Positions 63,738 through 64,000 of a stretch of DNA of 64,000 nucleotides are shown here, one piece after another (the stretch's first letter is position 1; each line of letters opens with the position of its first letter). Source of the stretch: Paenibacillus mendelii (GTDB taxonomy: Bacteria; Bacillota; Bacilli; Paenibacillales; Paenibacillaceae); the NCBI RefSeq assembly GCF_024498075.1, contig NZ_JANHOF010000019.1, forward strand, positions 15,443 through 79,442. The letters run 5' to 3'. Position numbers and translations under genes: made by a program. A model generated the notes under the pieces. It was not told where the DNA came from. It saw nothing but the letters and a program-made list of their open reading frames with translations, and did no database searches.

Positions 63738-64000
63738 TTATTCAAGCATTCCACGGCCTGCAACGGGCGCTTTCACCAAACGGTCGCCTTCCATGAAGTA
63801 GACATTGTTATGCAAGTTCACGGTGCTGCATATGTGGTTAGGAATGATACGGACCCGGTCTCCCGGCTTCAGGGTATGCTGGCTGTCAGTTCGAATCATG
63901 CCATGCTCCTCGGACATTCGTTCCAGTACCGCATCCGGTGCCTCCAGCAGATAGCCGAATCCCTCCAGGTGAAGAGGGCTGGTGCGGGGTTGGACGTCTG
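63738..64000 (-). CDS. C-terminal end of a D-threonine aldolase/D-serine dehydratase-like PLP enzyme (5' partial)
   Basis: The frame is open from base 64000 to the stop TAA at 63738-63740, about 86 residues. It has SEEHGMI, GDRVRIIPNHICSTVNLHNNVYFMEGD and a closing AGRGMLE; NHICSTVN is the metal-binding motif of the alanine racemase-type D-threonine aldolases. This fits D-amino-acid cleavage, 27 bases upstream of the D-aminoacylase gene. The rest is outside the window. Confidence 0.75.
   Translation of the reverse strand, partial: DVQPRTSPLHLEGFGYLLEAPDAVLERMSEEHGMIRTDSQHTLKPGDRVRIIPNHICSTVNLHNNVYFMEGDRLVKAPVAGRGMLE

Noticed and set aside
1-64000. Insertion sequence, prophage, rRNA or tRNA genes
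   Set aside because: None recognised: no transposase, integrase or phage protein in the translated frames and no tRNA-like or rRNA-like stretch noticed by eye; a dedicated tRNA scan was not possible.

Overview
The window looks like chromosomal DNA of a spore-forming, carbohydrate-degrading Firmicute of the Paenibacillaceae (Paenibacillus or a close relative). The reasons are strong AGGAGG-type ribosome sites with many TTG and GTG starts, lipoprotein-type sugar-binding protein with LplB/YtcP-like permeases next to a large membrane-anchored AraC regulator, cre-like catabolite sites, a HemAT-type globin chemoreceptor, a KinB-like histidine kinase, and many Gfo/Idh, ROK, PhyH and GH-like genes. 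No rRNA, tRNA, CRISPR array, prophage or insertion sequence was seen. The species call is an inference from gene content. Layout: 1-4.3 kb holds the end of a cadherin-like-domain protein, a broken GH127 gene, an SDR and a TetR regulator; OsmC follows. 5.2-12.6 kb is a regulator with a GGDEF-like domain fused to a winged helix, followed by a tight six-gene operon (epimerase-like protein, DapA-like lyase, the two L-serine dehydratase subunits, M20 amidohydrolase, Gfo/Idh-like protein). 13-22 kb is a sugar ABC uptake operon with its AraC-type sensor, a zinc-type dehydrogenase and an FAD oxidoreductase; two unrelated tandem-repeat arrays lie between the binding protein and the first permease. 22-24.5 kb is a multidrug-efflux MFS/TetR pair with two perfect 18-bp operators. 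24.7-32.6 kb has a polysaccharide deacetylase, a GH99-like protein, a ROK repressor, an MFS carrier, an acetyltransferase, a MazG-like protein and a LOG protein. 32.9-34.7 kb is an IclR regulator with a DapA-family lyase and two 24-bp operator-like repeats. 34.9-39.8 kb carries a sporulation-type kinase, HemAT, small proteins and a ChbG/YdjC deacetylase. 40-43.6 kb pairs a PhyH dioxygenase with a divergent AraC regulator, then decayed remains of a sugar permease and a sulfatase. 43.7-49.5 kb holds two secreted proteins and a Gfo/Idh plus DUF4091 operon divergent from an AraC regulator. 49.5-53.3 kb is a DeoR, class II aldolase and PfkB operon divergent from a ROK kinase. 53.9-55.0 kb is a 10-copy array of a 114-bp hairpin-bearing repeat. 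55-64 kb has a DUF1761 protein, a two-component system, a DUF418 protein, a second PhyH/AraC pair and a D-amino-acid operon (PLP D-threonine-aldolase-like end, D-aminoacylase, RidA). Working together: most of the window is scavenging circuitry. Each block couples a local sensor (AraC, ROK, IclR, DeoR, TetR or a two-component system) with uptake or hydrolysis genes and intracellular oxidoreductases, kinases or lyases. The least explained items are the 114-bp array, the two arrays inside the ABC operon, the GGDEF-like/HTH-controlled serine dehydratase operon, and the PhyH operon with its overlapping small partner gene.
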